A stretch of 52,477 nt of DNA from Eubacteriaceae bacterium (GTDB taxonomy: Bacteria; Bacillota; Clostridia; Eubacteriales; Alkalibacteraceae): the NCBI GenBank assembly GCA_003446375.1, contig DMAW01000122.1, positions 1 to 52,477 of the forward strand. Direction: 5' to 3'. Shown here one piece after another: positions 17,029 to 24,993 of this stretch. Under the pieces are notes generated by a model. That model was not told the DNA's origin and did not search any database. It saw nothing but the letters and a program-made list of their open reading frames with translations. Position numbers and translations under genes: made by a program. The first letter of the stretch is position 1; every line of letters begins with the position of its first letter.

Positions 17029-18890
17029 GCGAAAGACCGTTTAAGACCAATCAACAGCAAAAAACCGGAGGCAATCCTATGCGCCCCGGTGGCGGACCCA
17101 TGCGCGCCATGCAGATGCCTGTAGAAAAGCCTAAAAATTTCAAAGGGACATTCAAGAGGCTTCTAAAATATTTAAAACCCTACAGAGTACACCTTATCAC
17201 TGTTTTTTTTCTAGCTATAGCAAGCACTATCTTTAATATAGGCGCTCCACGGGTAATGGCTCTGGCTGTCAACAAGCTACAAGAAGGCTTTCTTTCTTCA
17301 AATGAAATAGATTTTAATTATATAACAAATATTTTGCTCATACTGGCCGGAATGTATATCTTGAGTTCGCTTTTCAACTTATCCATGGGACTGGTCATGT
17401 CAGGAGTGTCCCAGAGAACTGTCAGGGATTTGAGAAGAGAGGTAGATTTAAAGTTTTCGCGACTTCCTCTTAGCTATTACGACAAACATCCCCATGGAGA
17501 TATGCTCAGCAGAGTAACAAACGACGTGGATACAATAGCAAACACCTTGCAACAGAGTCTCACTCAAATGATAACATCAGCTGTTTATATTTTGGGCTAC
17601 ATAGTTATGATGCTTACCATAAGCCCTGCTTTAACCCTTATAGTCATGGCCACTCTGCCTTTTTATGTTTTAGTAACGGCAAATGTGGCAAAAAGAGCCC
17701 AGAAATATTTTGCTGCTCAACAAAAAGAGCTAGGCGACTTGAGCGCTCATGTAGAGGAGATGTATTCCGGACATAAGATAGTCAAAGCATACAATATGGA
17801 ATCTGAATCTATAAACAAGTTCAAAGAAGTAAATGCCAGGCTTTACAACCAAGGCTGGAAGGCACAATTTGTATCCGGAATAATGTTTCCTCTCATGAAT
17901 ATAATCAGCAATGTAGGATACGTATTCATTAGCGTTGTCGGTGGAATATGGATAAGTGGAGATATGCTGAAAGTAGGAGACATACTTGCGTTTATTCAGT
18001 ATTCAAGGTCTTTTACCATGCCCATAGTTCAGACTTCGAATATAGCTAACATCTTACAGTCCACTATTGCATGCGCTGAAAGGGTTTTTCAGGTTCTAGA
18101 CGAAGACGAAGAAGAACCGGATTCCATGGAAAACCATTTTGATAAAAAACTTGAAGGATCTGTCGAATTTAGAAAAGTATCTTTTAGCTACTCACCTGAA
18201 GCACCTTTGATAAAAGATATGAACCTCAAGGTTGAAAGCGGTCATACCGTAGCAATAGTAGGGCCTACCGGAGCCGGCAAGACTACCCTTGTAAATCTCT
18301 TGATGCGATTTTATGAAATTGATTCCGGCTCGATAACCCTGGGCGGAAAAGATATCAGAACAATAACCAGAAGCAGCCTGAGAAGACATTTTGGCATGGT
18401 TTTACAAGATACGTGGCTCTTTAACGGCACCATTAGGGATAATATTTTATACGGAAAAGAAGGAGCCGGTGAAGAAGAAATGACAGATGCGGCAATCGCT
18501 GCCAGAGCCGATCATTTTATAAGAACCTTGCCAGAAGGTTATGATACTGTTTTAAACGAAGAGGCCAGCAACTTGTCTCAAGGACAAAAACAGCTTATAA
18601 CTATCGCCAGAGCGCTTTTAGCAGATCCCAAGGTATTGATACTGGATGAGGCAACCAGCAGCGTCGATACCAGAACAGAACTTCTCATTCAAGAAGCAAT
18701 GGGTACCTTGATGAAAAACAGGACCAATTTTGTAATTGCCCATAGGTTATCTACAATAAAAAATGCGGAAACAATACTAGTCATGGACAAGGGCAGCATA
18801 ATAGAGATGGGAAGCCACCATGAGTTAATGGAAAAAGACGGATTCTATGCAGATCTGTATAAAAGCCAGTTTGCCGGATATGAAATATAG
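17025..18890 (+). CDS. ABC exporter half-transporter with canonical ATP site (subunit 2)
   Basis: A protein of 621 residues. A Gly/Pro/Met-rich cytoplasmic N-terminal tail of about 45 residues precedes six membrane helices and an ATPase domain with GPTGAGKTT, NLSQGQKQLITIARAL (signature LSQGQ instead of LSGGQ) and ILDEATSSVD with catalytic Glu542. The BmrD/LmrD-type longer partner of a heterodimer is expected to have this pattern. The start at 17025 follows AAGGAGG; the open frame extends further upstream but inside subunit 1. No gene or clear terminator follows for 567 bases. Confidence 0.92.
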   Translation: MSERPFKTNQQQKTGGNPMRPGGGPMRAMQMPVEKPKNFKGTFKRLLKYLKPYRVHLITVFFLAIASTIFNIGAPRVMALAVNKLQEGFLSSNEIDFNYITNILLILAGMYILSSLFNLSMGLVMSGVSQRTVRDLRREVDLKFSRLPLSYYDKHPHGDMLSRVTNDVDTIANTLQQSLTQMITSAVYILGYIVMMLTISPALTLIVMATLPFYVLVTANVAKRAQKYFAAQQKELGDLSAHVEEMYSGHKIVKAYNMESESINKFKEVNARLYNQGWKAQFVSGIMFPLMNIISNVGYVFISVVGGIWISGDMLKVGDILAFIQYSRSFTMPIVQTSNIANILQSTIACAERVFQVLDEDEEEPDSMENHFDKKLEGSVEFRKVSFSYSPEAPLIKDMNLKVESGHTVAIVGPTGAGKTTLVNLLMRFYEIDSGSITLGGKDIRTITRSSLRRHFGMVLQDTWLFNGTIRDNILYGKEGAGEEEMTDAAIAARADHFIRTLPEGYDTVLNEEASNLSQGQKQLITIARALLADPKVLILDEATSSVDTRTELLIQEAMGTLMKNRTNFVIAHRLSTIKNAETILVMDKGSIIEMGSHHELMEKDGFYADLYKSQFAGYEI

Positions 18891-18933
18891 ATATTGGCCG
18901 GCTATCTATGCCTTTGAAGTGCCCTCTATGATG

Positions 18934-18962
18934 TTTACGCCTTATGCCAATGGGTATATTAT
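18934..18962 (+). promoter_or_regulatory. Putative promoter of structured RNA copy 1
   Basis: TTTACG (18934-18939), 17 bases, TATTAT (18957-18962). Initiation about six bases downstream would fall on the first base-paired segment of the RNA at 18968. The GGGTATAT stretch is repeated in front of copy 2. Confidence 0.5.
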
Positions 18963-18967
18963 AAGTG

Positions 18968-19216
18968 ACAAAGGAAAATGATCGAAGAAGGGGAGCCCCA
19001 AAAATTAGTCAAAAGCCTTTCAAATCGACTAACCGACAGCTGCGGCAAATGTCGAATAAAGGAAACTTACGAGTGATAGAAGAGCAGGCAGTCCCAAGAA
19101 GATCATCGGTACTTTGATAAAATACATTAGCCACCTGAAAGGAATGAAGGAATGACTAATGCGGAAATGTCTTAAGGGTCGGAAGTAGTCAATAAAAGGC
19201 GAAACCGATCCTTAAG
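18968..19216 (+). ncRNA. Structured RNA candidate, copy 1 (long form)
   Basis: Proposed pairings are an outer stem CAAAG 18969-18973 with CTTTG 19112-19116, ATGATC 18978-18983 with GATCAT 19101-19106, hairpin TTAGTC/GACTAA (19005-19010, 19027-19032) and hairpin CGACA/TGTCG (19034-19038, 19050-19054). The loop of the first hairpin (CCTTTCA, 19016-19022) can form a 7-bp pseudoknot with TGAAAGG at 19136-19142. The 3-prime domain has CATTAG/CTAATG (19125-19130, 19156-19161) and a 12-bp hairpin, arms 19171-19182 and 19205-19216. That domain is almost repeated in copy 2. No open frame or ribosome site is seen. I cannot assign an RNA family; raiA-motif-like and other large bacterial RNAs should be tested. 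Confidence 0.68.
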
Positions 19217-19264
19217 GCGCTTATATGCATTTTTATAAAAATTTTATGAAAATATTGCTGTATA

Positions 19265-19294
19265 TTGTTTAAGAGCAATATCGGCGGGTATATA
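19265..19294 (+). promoter_or_regulatory. Putative promoter of structured RNA copy 2
   Basis: TTGTTT (19265-19270), 18 bases, TATATA (19289-19294). GGGTATATAAAAAGTACAAA resembles the corresponding stretch before copy 1 and places the start near 19301, at the first stem. An 8-bp inverted repeat (ATATTGCT/AGCAATAT) overlaps the -35 region. Confidence 0.45.
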
Positions 19295-19300
19295 AAAAGT

Positions 19301-19466
19301 ACAAAGGAATAAGGTTCAAATCTTTAAGGGTAAAACCTATAAGATAGAATCGATAGCCTTTGAATAAACATTAGCCACCTGAAAGGAACATACGATGACT
19401 AATGCGCAAGAGGCTTAAGGGTCGGAAGTAATCAAGTTGATGAAACCGATCCTTAAGTCATTTTTT
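19301..19466 (+). ncRNA. Structured RNA candidate, copy 2 (short form)
   Basis: A shorter paralogue of the RNA at 18968. The outer stem CAAAGG/CCTTTG (19302-19307, 19357-19362) is a longer version of the same helix, and an inner hairpin AGGTT/AACCT lies at 19312-19316 and 19334-19338. The 3-prime domain is nearly identical: CATTAG/CTAATG (19369-19374, 19399-19404) around the conserved CCACCTGAAAGGAA, then the 12-bp hairpin with arms 19414-19425 and 19446-19457. Loop lengths and sequences differ while the stems are kept. The last hairpin is followed by TCATTTTTT and can act as terminator. About 90 bases of the copy 1 interior are missing. Confidence 0.65.
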
Positions 19467-20543
19467 GTCCTCTGAAACCAACAGCTCTTTTAGCGTTTGG
19501 TGCCTAAACACTACTTGGATAACGCTTTTTAGTATAAGGAAAATAACAGGGCCCATTATTATTCCTATGCCCCCAAAGACTTTTATTCCGATAAACATGG
19601 ATCCTAGCGTCAGCACAGGATGGACTCCTATTTGCGACCCCACTATTTTAGGCTCAATGAGCTGCCTTACCAACATGACTACTCCGTATAATATCAATAG
19701 GGATATTCCCGTTTGATAATCATCGTTTATAAATGAGATTACTGACCAAGGTATCAAAAATCCTCCGGTTCCTACCACCGGCAAGATATCCGCGATAGCT
19801 ATTATGGCTGCTAAAGCCAACCCGTAAGGAACTCCAATGATGCTGAATCCTACGAAAAGCTCGGTAAATGTTATGCTCATTATTATCATATATGCTCTTA
19901 TAAGCCTGAATACTGAATTTAAGATGCTGGCCTTTATGTCATTTAGCCTGCTGATCCAGATTTGAGGTGCTTGATTATATAAAAACTTAATAATCTTGTC
20001 ACGATCACTGGATATAAAGTAAGTTGACAGTATCGTCACGAATAAAAATAAAACTGCCGACGGTATCGATATGGCTGTATTTAAAACTCTCCTAACAATA
20101 TCATTGACTATTTCTCCTGCAGATGCAATAAGGCCTTCGAGCATATCTGTAAGAAGATTGGCTATCTCATCAGGCAAACCTATAAAAAGATTGTTGCTTC
20201 CTTCGCTTATCTCTACTACCTTAAGGTATACCTCGTTGAACAATCCCGGAATAACCTCAAAGAGGTCTCGAGCTTCAGAAACGATTCTCAAAACTATGAA
20301 AGTCGTCACAAAAGAAAGAACACCCAGCAATAAAATCACTGCTACAAAAGAAGCGATCTTTCTGGGAAATCCTTTTTTAGTCATGATCTTTACTAATGGC
20401 TCGATTAAAAAAGCCAACAATGCTGCGAAGACAAATGGAGCTATATATTGAAATGTCCTAAAAACAAGCCAGGTTCCACCTATTATAGCAGCAAGATTGA
20501 TAAAAAATCTAATAACCTTCTTTTTGTCGAAATACATATTCAC
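19458..20543 (-). CDS. AI-2E family transporter / YtvI-like sporulation membrane protein
   Basis: A protein of 361 residues with about eight hydrophobic helices in the PF01594 (AI-2E transporter) arrangement. It contains APFVFAALLAFLIEPLV near the N-terminus and the signature GVPYGLALAAIIAIADILPV and GSQIGVHPVLTLGSMFIG near the C-terminus. In spore-formers the closest relatives are called YtvI; the transported molecule is not established. GTG at 20543 is chosen for AAGGAG nine bases upstream. It converges on the structured-RNA region and ends exactly at its last hairpin. Confidence 0.85.
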   Translation of the reverse strand: MNMYFDKKKVIRFFINLAAIIGGTWLVFRTFQYIAPFVFAALLAFLIEPLVKIMTKKGFPRKIASFVAVILLLGVLSFVTTFIVLRIVSEARDLFEVIPGLFNEVYLKVVEISEGSNNLFIGLPDEIANLLTDMLEGLIASAGEIVNDIVRRVLNTAISIPSAVLFLFVTILSTYFISSDRDKIIKFLYNQAPQIWISRLNDIKASILNSVFRLIRAYMIIMSITFTELFVGFSIIGVPYGLALAAIIAIADILPVVGTGGFLIPWSVISFINDDYQTGISLLILYGVVMLVRQLIEPKIVGSQIGVHPVLTLGSMFIGIKVFGGIGIIMGPVIFLILKSVIQVVFRHQTLKELLVSEDKK

Positions 20544-20623
20544 AAGCTACATCTCCTTAGTGCATATTTTTAGCTTATATATCTATATTACCATAAAAAC
20601 TAAATTTTTTATCGCATAAGTAA

Positions 20624-20652
20624 TTGCCAAGTTGTAACACTTGTGCTATAAT
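20624..20652 (+). promoter_or_regulatory. Promoter of the AnfO-family gene
   Basis: TTGCCA (20624-20629), 17 bases, TATAAT (20647-20652). The expected start near 20658 gives a leader of about 70 bases that contains a complete terminator hairpin. Confidence 0.75.
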
Positions 20653-20670
20653 TGTAAAAAAGTAAACGGC

Positions 20671-20709
20671 AATGGCGCATTTATTTAATAATAAATGTGC
20701 CATTTTTTT
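20671..20709 (+). terminator. Leader terminator (attenuator candidate) before the AnfO-family gene
   Basis: A 15-bp stem (20671-20685 with 20690-20704, one G-T pair, loop TAAT) is followed by T5. It lies 13 bases after the expected transcription start and 20 bases before the AnfO-family ATG. No plus-strand gene lies upstream, so it can only act on this leader. No alternative antiterminator pairing is obvious in such a short leader. Confidence 0.75.
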
Positions 20710-20729
20710 GTTTAAGAGGATGTGGCCAT

Positions 20730-21341
20730 ATGAAAATAGCGTTCTGCCTAAATAATGAAGATAAAATCAAATCGATAAACGATTGGACAGTGATAAAAAT
20801 ATATGAATACAATGGAACTGTCGCGAGAAAAGTTCAAGAAATTTTTTCAAATGAATCAAACTTAAGGTCTATAAAAGAAAAACAAAACTTTGCCAAGAAA
20901 GTAATCTCTTCTCTTGGAGACTGCAAGATGTTGGCCGCTTCCAACATTTCCGGCGTTTTTTTTACCGCCTTGGAATGCGCAGGATTTGAAATGTGGGAAG
21001 TCGAAGGAGATATCGATGACGTATTAAAAAGCTTTATACCTATGATGGATAATAGCAAGCCGAAAATAACTGATGCAAATCCTTACTTAATTCAAAATGA
21101 AGAAGGGGTACTGACTTTCAATCTTAAAGAAGCGCTTATAAAAAACCCAGATTCATCATCTAAGAAATTATTGCTTCCGCTTCTAAAGGAAACCTCTTTT
21201 TTCCAAATGAGTGTTTTATGCGGGCACATACCGCCATGGTTTGAAACCACGTTGGATGATATGGGTTTTAAGTGCAATGTGGTGGAACTTGACAGCAAAC
21301 TGTTCAAAGCAGTTATTGAAAAGAAAGTTTGCAGCAGCTGA
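20730..21341 (+). CDS. AnfO-family (Fe-only nitrogenase accessory-like) protein
   Basis: A protein of 203 residues resembling AnfO, named from iron-only nitrogenase operons but also common in anaerobes without that enzyme. It opens with MKIAFCLNNEDKI, has the DCKMLAASNISGVFF stretch and ends with the family-like CGHIPPWFE motif (Cys164 to Phe171). The biochemical role is unknown; cofactor handling is a common guess. ATG at 20730 follows GAGGATG. No nitrogenase gene is in the window. modABC lies 14 kb away, and no direct link is shown. Confidence 0.75.
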   Translation: MKIAFCLNNEDKIKSINDWTVIKIYEYNGTVARKVQEIFSNESNLRSIKEKQNFAKKVISSLGDCKMLAASNISGVFFTALECAGFEMWEVEGDIDDVLKSFIPMMDNSKPKITDANPYLIQNEEGVLTFNLKEALIKNPDSSSKKLLLPLLKETSFFQMSVLCGHIPPWFETTLDDMGFKCNVVELDSKLFKAVIEKKVCSS

Positions 21342-21383
21342 AAATTAAAATCGGCCATATTATCCCTCTATTATATAGAGATG

Positions 21384-21420
21384 AGATACCCTGATTGCAT
21401 AATGCGTCAGGGTATCTTTA
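21384..21420 (+). terminator. Terminator after the AnfO-family gene
   Basis: An 11-bp stem (AGATACCCTGA with TCAGGGTATCT) and a 12-base loop are followed by a modest T-rich tail. Confidence 0.7.
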
Positions 21421-21515
21421 TTGAGACAACCTTTACAAAACCTTTAATTGCATGCAATTGAATTAATCTATATAATAATTCTTAGACACGATTTTGTGCG
21501 AGGAGGTAATAGTTG

Positions 21516-21965
21516 ATGTTTGAGATATTATCAACAGTTTTTAAATACATCTTTATAATCATCATATATTATTTTGTTTATGCAATCATTCGTCTAATAT
21601 ATCTGGATATATCCACCACTACGCACACAGGCAAAAAATTAAGCGGAAAAAATCCATACCTAAAACTCATAAATCGAAGGGAAACCTTGAATTTCAGGGT
21701 AGACGAAAGCTATTTTTTAGATGAAGAAAAAACTTTGGGAAGATCTAACAAAAATGAGATATGCATAAAGGATCCTTTTTTGTCAGGAGAACATGCAGCA
21801 TTTCTACGGAATAAAGATGTATGGTATGTTTCGGATTTAGGAAGTAAAAACGGCACCTATGTAAATGACGAAAAAATCGATGCCACCCCTTATGAACTGA
21901 CTGACGGGGATACAGTTCACTTAGGCCAGCTTAATTTTATTTTTGTAGATGTAAGAGAGGTTTGA
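21516..21965 (+). CDS. FHA-domain membrane protein
   Basis: A protein of 149 residues: one N-terminal membrane helix (about 5-30), a linker and a cytoplasmic forkhead-associated domain (about 65-145) with GRSNKNEICIKDPFLSGEHA and SDLGSKNGTYVND, the loops that read phosphothreonine. It is the first gene of an FHA-RodA-PBP operon, the order seen in several Gram-positive cell-wall clusters. There the FHA protein recruits or regulates the glycosyltransferase/transpeptidase pair under Ser/Thr kinase control. No kinase is in this window. Either TTG 21513 or ATG 21516 could start it after AGGAGG. Confidence 0.88.
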   Translation: MFEILSTVFKYIFIIIIYYFVYAIIRLIYLDISTTTHTGKKLSGKNPYLKLINRRETLNFRVDESYFLDEEKTLGRSNKNEICIKDPFLSGEHAAFLRNKDVWYVSDLGSKNGTYVNDEKIDATPYELTDGDTVHLGQLNFIFVDVREV

Positions 21966-21967
21966 TA

Positions 21968-23245
21968 ATGGACAGTATATATAATGTTTACAAACCCTTT
22001 AGAATGGTGATGTTTTTTAATGTTCTTGCATTCACCCTTATGTTTTTGCATGAAGACAAAAAAGATTTCATTACCCTTGCTTGGGGGATAGGAATTATTC
22101 TATTGATATTTGGGGTGTATGTCCTAATAAAATGGAGGCATTGGGGAGATGAATATCTTTTTCTTATATCTTCGATGCTCGTCAGCATAGGGCTGATGAT
22201 GATTTATAGACTGGATCCGGATATAGGAAAGAGGCAAATCGTCTGGTTTGCAGGAGGAGCCTCTCTGTTTTTATTAAGTTATCTCATCTTTAACTTAATG
22301 CCTATGTGGAATTCAAAAAAACTTTATTATATTTATCCCGCCGCTTCTTTCCTTCTTTTTACTCTTACGCTGGCATACGGCAGAAGAATAGGCGGAGCCA
22401 TAAACTGGCTTAGCATAGCAGGCATTAATATTCAACCTTTAGAAGTAATCAAATTGCTATTTATATTTTTTACTGCAAGTTACTACAAGCACAGGGAAAG
22501 TTTGAAAGCCTTAAGCTTAAAAATAAAAGGAAATGACTTTAGGATCAAAAGCATTTACATCTATGGAGTTTTATCATATATTCATATGGGTTTTTTAGTG
22601 CTCCAAAGGGAATGGGGAGGAGCATTGTTGTTTTTTTTGATATACTTTACTTTATTGTACATCTTTGAAAGCAATCTTAAATTTATGCTGGCAAACGTCT
22701 TTTTTGCAGGCGCAGGCAGTTTAGGCGGAATTTTATTCCTCAGCCACATACAGACTAGAATTGATATCTGGCTGAATCCATGGGCTGATATTTCAGGAAA
22801 AGGATATCAGATTACCCAGTCTCTCTTTGCCATTGGAAGTGGCGGGTTTTTCGGCACCGGAATAGGCCTTGGCAGCCCTGAGCTTATACCTGAAGTCCAT
22901 ACTGACTTTATCTTCTCAGCAATATGCGAGGAAATGGGCATATTTGGCGGCACAGGAGTAATCTTGTTATATCTATTATTGGTGTATAGAGGAATAAAGA
23001 TTTCCCTGAAAATCAATGATATATTTTACAAGGCTCTGGCTTTAGGCATCTCTATCATGATTGGTTTTCAGACTTTTATAATAATAGGCGGAGTCGTGAA
23101 GATGATTCCTCTAACCGGGATTACTCTTCCGTTCATAAGCTACGGAGGAAGCTCGCTTATTTCAAGCTTCATAGCTCTTGGCATACTCCAAGCCATATCC
23201 AGCGGAAAATCGATACAAATGGAGGAAACCCATGAAGGAGAATAA
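21968..23245 (+). CDS. SEDS peptidoglycan polymerase (RodA/FtsW family)
   Basis: Polytopic membrane glycosyltransferase that polymerises lipid II into glycan strands. It has 425 residues and about ten helices, with family motifs GRRIGGAINWLSIAGINIQP, LQREWGGALLFFLIY and the C-terminal LPFISYGGSSLISSFIALG. It overlaps the next gene, a class B PBP, by 14 bases, the expected partner. Grouping with FHA and PBP favours an elongation (RodA-like) role; a division FtsW or sporulation SpoVE role is not excluded. Confidence 0.92.
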   Translation: MDSIYNVYKPFRMVMFFNVLAFTLMFLHEDKKDFITLAWGIGIILLIFGVYVLIKWRHWGDEYLFLISSMLVSIGLMMIYRLDPDIGKRQIVWFAGGASLFLLSYLIFNLMPMWNSKKLYYIYPAASFLLFTLTLAYGRRIGGAINWLSIAGINIQPLEVIKLLFIFFTASYYKHRESLKALSLKIKGNDFRIKSIYIYGVLSYIHMGFLVLQREWGGALLFFLIYFTLLYIFESNLKFMLANVFFAGAGSLGGILFLSHIQTRIDIWLNPWADISGKGYQITQSLFAIGSGGFFGTGIGLGSPELIPEVHTDFIFSAICEEMGIFGGTGVILLYLLLVYRGIKISLKINDIFYKALALGISIMIGFQTFIIIGGVVKMIPLTGITLPFISYGGSSLISSFIALGILQAISSGKSIQMEETHEGE

Positions 23246-24644
23246 AAAAGCATTAAGAGTGCTCGCGGCAGTATGCGTTTTATTTTTATCTTTGATAGGC
23301 TATCTTACTTATTTCGAAGTATTTTTAAAAGAATCCGTAGTGGCAAATCCCTACAACAAAAGACATTGGGAATATACCAATGACAAGCTCAGAGGATCTA
23401 TTTACGACAGAGACGGTGAGCTTTTAGCATACAGCGAAGGCAAAGGTGCTCAACAAGTAAGGATTTATCCATACGAAGGGCTTTACAGCCATGTCATCGG
23501 GTATTATTCAATTATATATGGTAATTCTTTTTTAGAATCTGCATATCAAAAAGAGTTAAGCGGAAACACTCCCTTGGGAAACGTAACCGACATCAAGAAC
23601 AAACTGACAGGACAAGACAGCTATGGCTATAATCTGCAGCTCACCATAGATCACACTCTTCAGAAGAAGGCTTATGAACTGCTAAAAGGACGAAATGGAG
23701 CTATCGTAGCCATAAATCCTTCCACAGGTGAAATACTTGCAATGGCAGATAACCCTGTATTTGATACAAATGAATCTGATCTTGTTGAAAACTGGTCATC
23801 GCTCCTTGAATCGGATGATTCTCCTTTTTTATCTAGATCGATACAAGGCTTGTACGCACCGGGATCCACCTACAAAATAATAACTGCCGCTGCCGCAATC
23901 GAAAATGGATATGAAGATTATTCTTTTGAAGATAAAGGAAGCGTAATAATAGACGGCATGACTATTAAGAACTTTGGATCCAAATCCTATGGTTTTTTAG
24001 ATATTTCCAAGGCATTTGCCCTTTCAAGCAATACCTATTTTGCATCTTTAGGAGTAAGTCTTGGTGAAAGAGCACTAAAAGCTAGTGCAGAAAATTTCGG
24101 TCTAAATAAAAAGCTTCCATTTGAGATTTCTGTCACTCAAAGCACCTTTCCTTACAAAAACATGAGCCAGACAGAACTTGCCGCAGCTGCTATAGGCCAG
24201 GGACAAATATTGGCGACACCTCTTCAAATGGGCATGGTTGCATCGACAATAGCAAATGGCGGAATAATGATGGAGCCACATCTTGTAAAGAGAATCACCG
24301 ATATAAATAAAAACACTTTATACAGTTCATCAGCAAAAGCGTTTCAGACTGCTATAAGTCCCGAAACAGCTGAGAAAATATCTGCCATGATGGTTGATGC
24401 TGTAGAAAGCGGTACCGGAAAAAATGCAAAGATAAGCGGGATTTCAACCGCAGGAAAAACCGGAACTGCACAAAATGAAAAATCCGGTACTGATGGGGGC
24501 AGCGAACATGCTTGGTTCGTTGGTTTTGCTCCGGCAGATGAGCCTGAAATCGCAGTGGCGGTAATTCTTGAATATGACGGATCTACCGGTGGAAGTTCCG
24601 CAGCACCTATAGCTAAGAGCCTGATGGAATTTTGGTTAAAATAG
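23232..24644 (+). CDS. Class B penicillin-binding protein (transpeptidase)
   Basis: Cross-links peptidoglycan. Its 470 residues comprise an N-terminal membrane anchor (about 7-30), a short dimerisation region (with LRGSIYDRDGELLAYS) and a transpeptidase domain with the three active-site boxes: PGSTYK (nucleophile Ser), SSN and KTGT. The compact length resembles actinobacterial PbpA rather than the 600-700 residue PBP2 type. The start at 23232 follows GGAGGAAACCC; the earlier in-frame start inside rodA is rejected. Last gene of the FHA-RodA-PBP operon. Confidence 0.93.
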   Translation: MKENKKALRVLAAVCVLFLSLIGYLTYFEVFLKESVVANPYNKRHWEYTNDKLRGSIYDRDGELLAYSEGKGAQQVRIYPYEGLYSHVIGYYSIIYGNSFLESAYQKELSGNTPLGNVTDIKNKLTGQDSYGYNLQLTIDHTLQKKAYELLKGRNGAIVAINPSTGEILAMADNPVFDTNESDLVENWSSLLESDDSPFLSRSIQGLYAPGSTYKIITAAAAIENGYEDYSFEDKGSVIIDGMTIKNFGSKSYGFLDISKAFALSSNTYFASLGVSLGERALKASAENFGLNKKLPFEISVTQSTFPYKNMSQTELAAAAIGQGQILATPLQMGMVASTIANGGIMMEPHLVKRITDINKNTLYSSSAKAFQTAISPETAEKISAMMVDAVESGTGKNAKISGISTAGKTGTAQNEKSGTDGGSEHAWFVGFAPADEPEIAVAVILEYDGSTGGSSAAPIAKSLMEFWLK

Positions 24645-24729
24645 CTTAGACCTTTATCATCGCTTATAGCCTGATACGCATTTTTATGATACTATTATTA
24701 TTATTATTTTATGAATAGGAGATATTTAA

Positions 24730-24993
24730 ATGAATACGAAAGACTTTATATACAGAACTTCAGGAGTTTGCTCAAAGGAGATAGAAATCTCCGTGAAAGA
24801 GAACACAATTAAAAACATCAAATTCATAGGAGGGTGCGAAGGCAACGCAAGTGGAATTTCAAGCCTTCTAGCAGGAATGGATATAGATGATGTCATAGAA
24901 AGACTGAGGGGAATAGGGTGTAGCGGAAGAGATACATCCTGTCCCGATCAGCTTTCCATAGCCTTGAAGGAATTTAAGGGACTGAAGGACTAA
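24730..24993 (+). CDS. TSCPD-domain protein
   Basis: A small protein of 87 residues of the TSCPD (TIGR03905-like) family. It carries four well-spaced cysteines (14, 36, 64, 71) and the namesake DTSCPDQL near the C-terminus. Related domains occur at the end of some ribonucleotide reductases, where a metal or redox role is suspected; the function of the stand-alone form is unknown. AGGAG precedes the ATG. Its last 20 bases overlap the convergent hydE gene. Confidence 0.85.
   Translation: MNTKDFIYRTSGVCSKEIEISVKENTIKNIKFIGGCEGNASGISSLLAGMDIDDVIERLRGIGCSGRDTSCPDQLSIALKEFKGLKD

Noticed and set aside
18891..19457. Possible small protein genes in the gap after the ABC exporter
   Set aside because: No open frame with a ribosome site spans the conserved blocks; the two copies conserve stems rather than codons.
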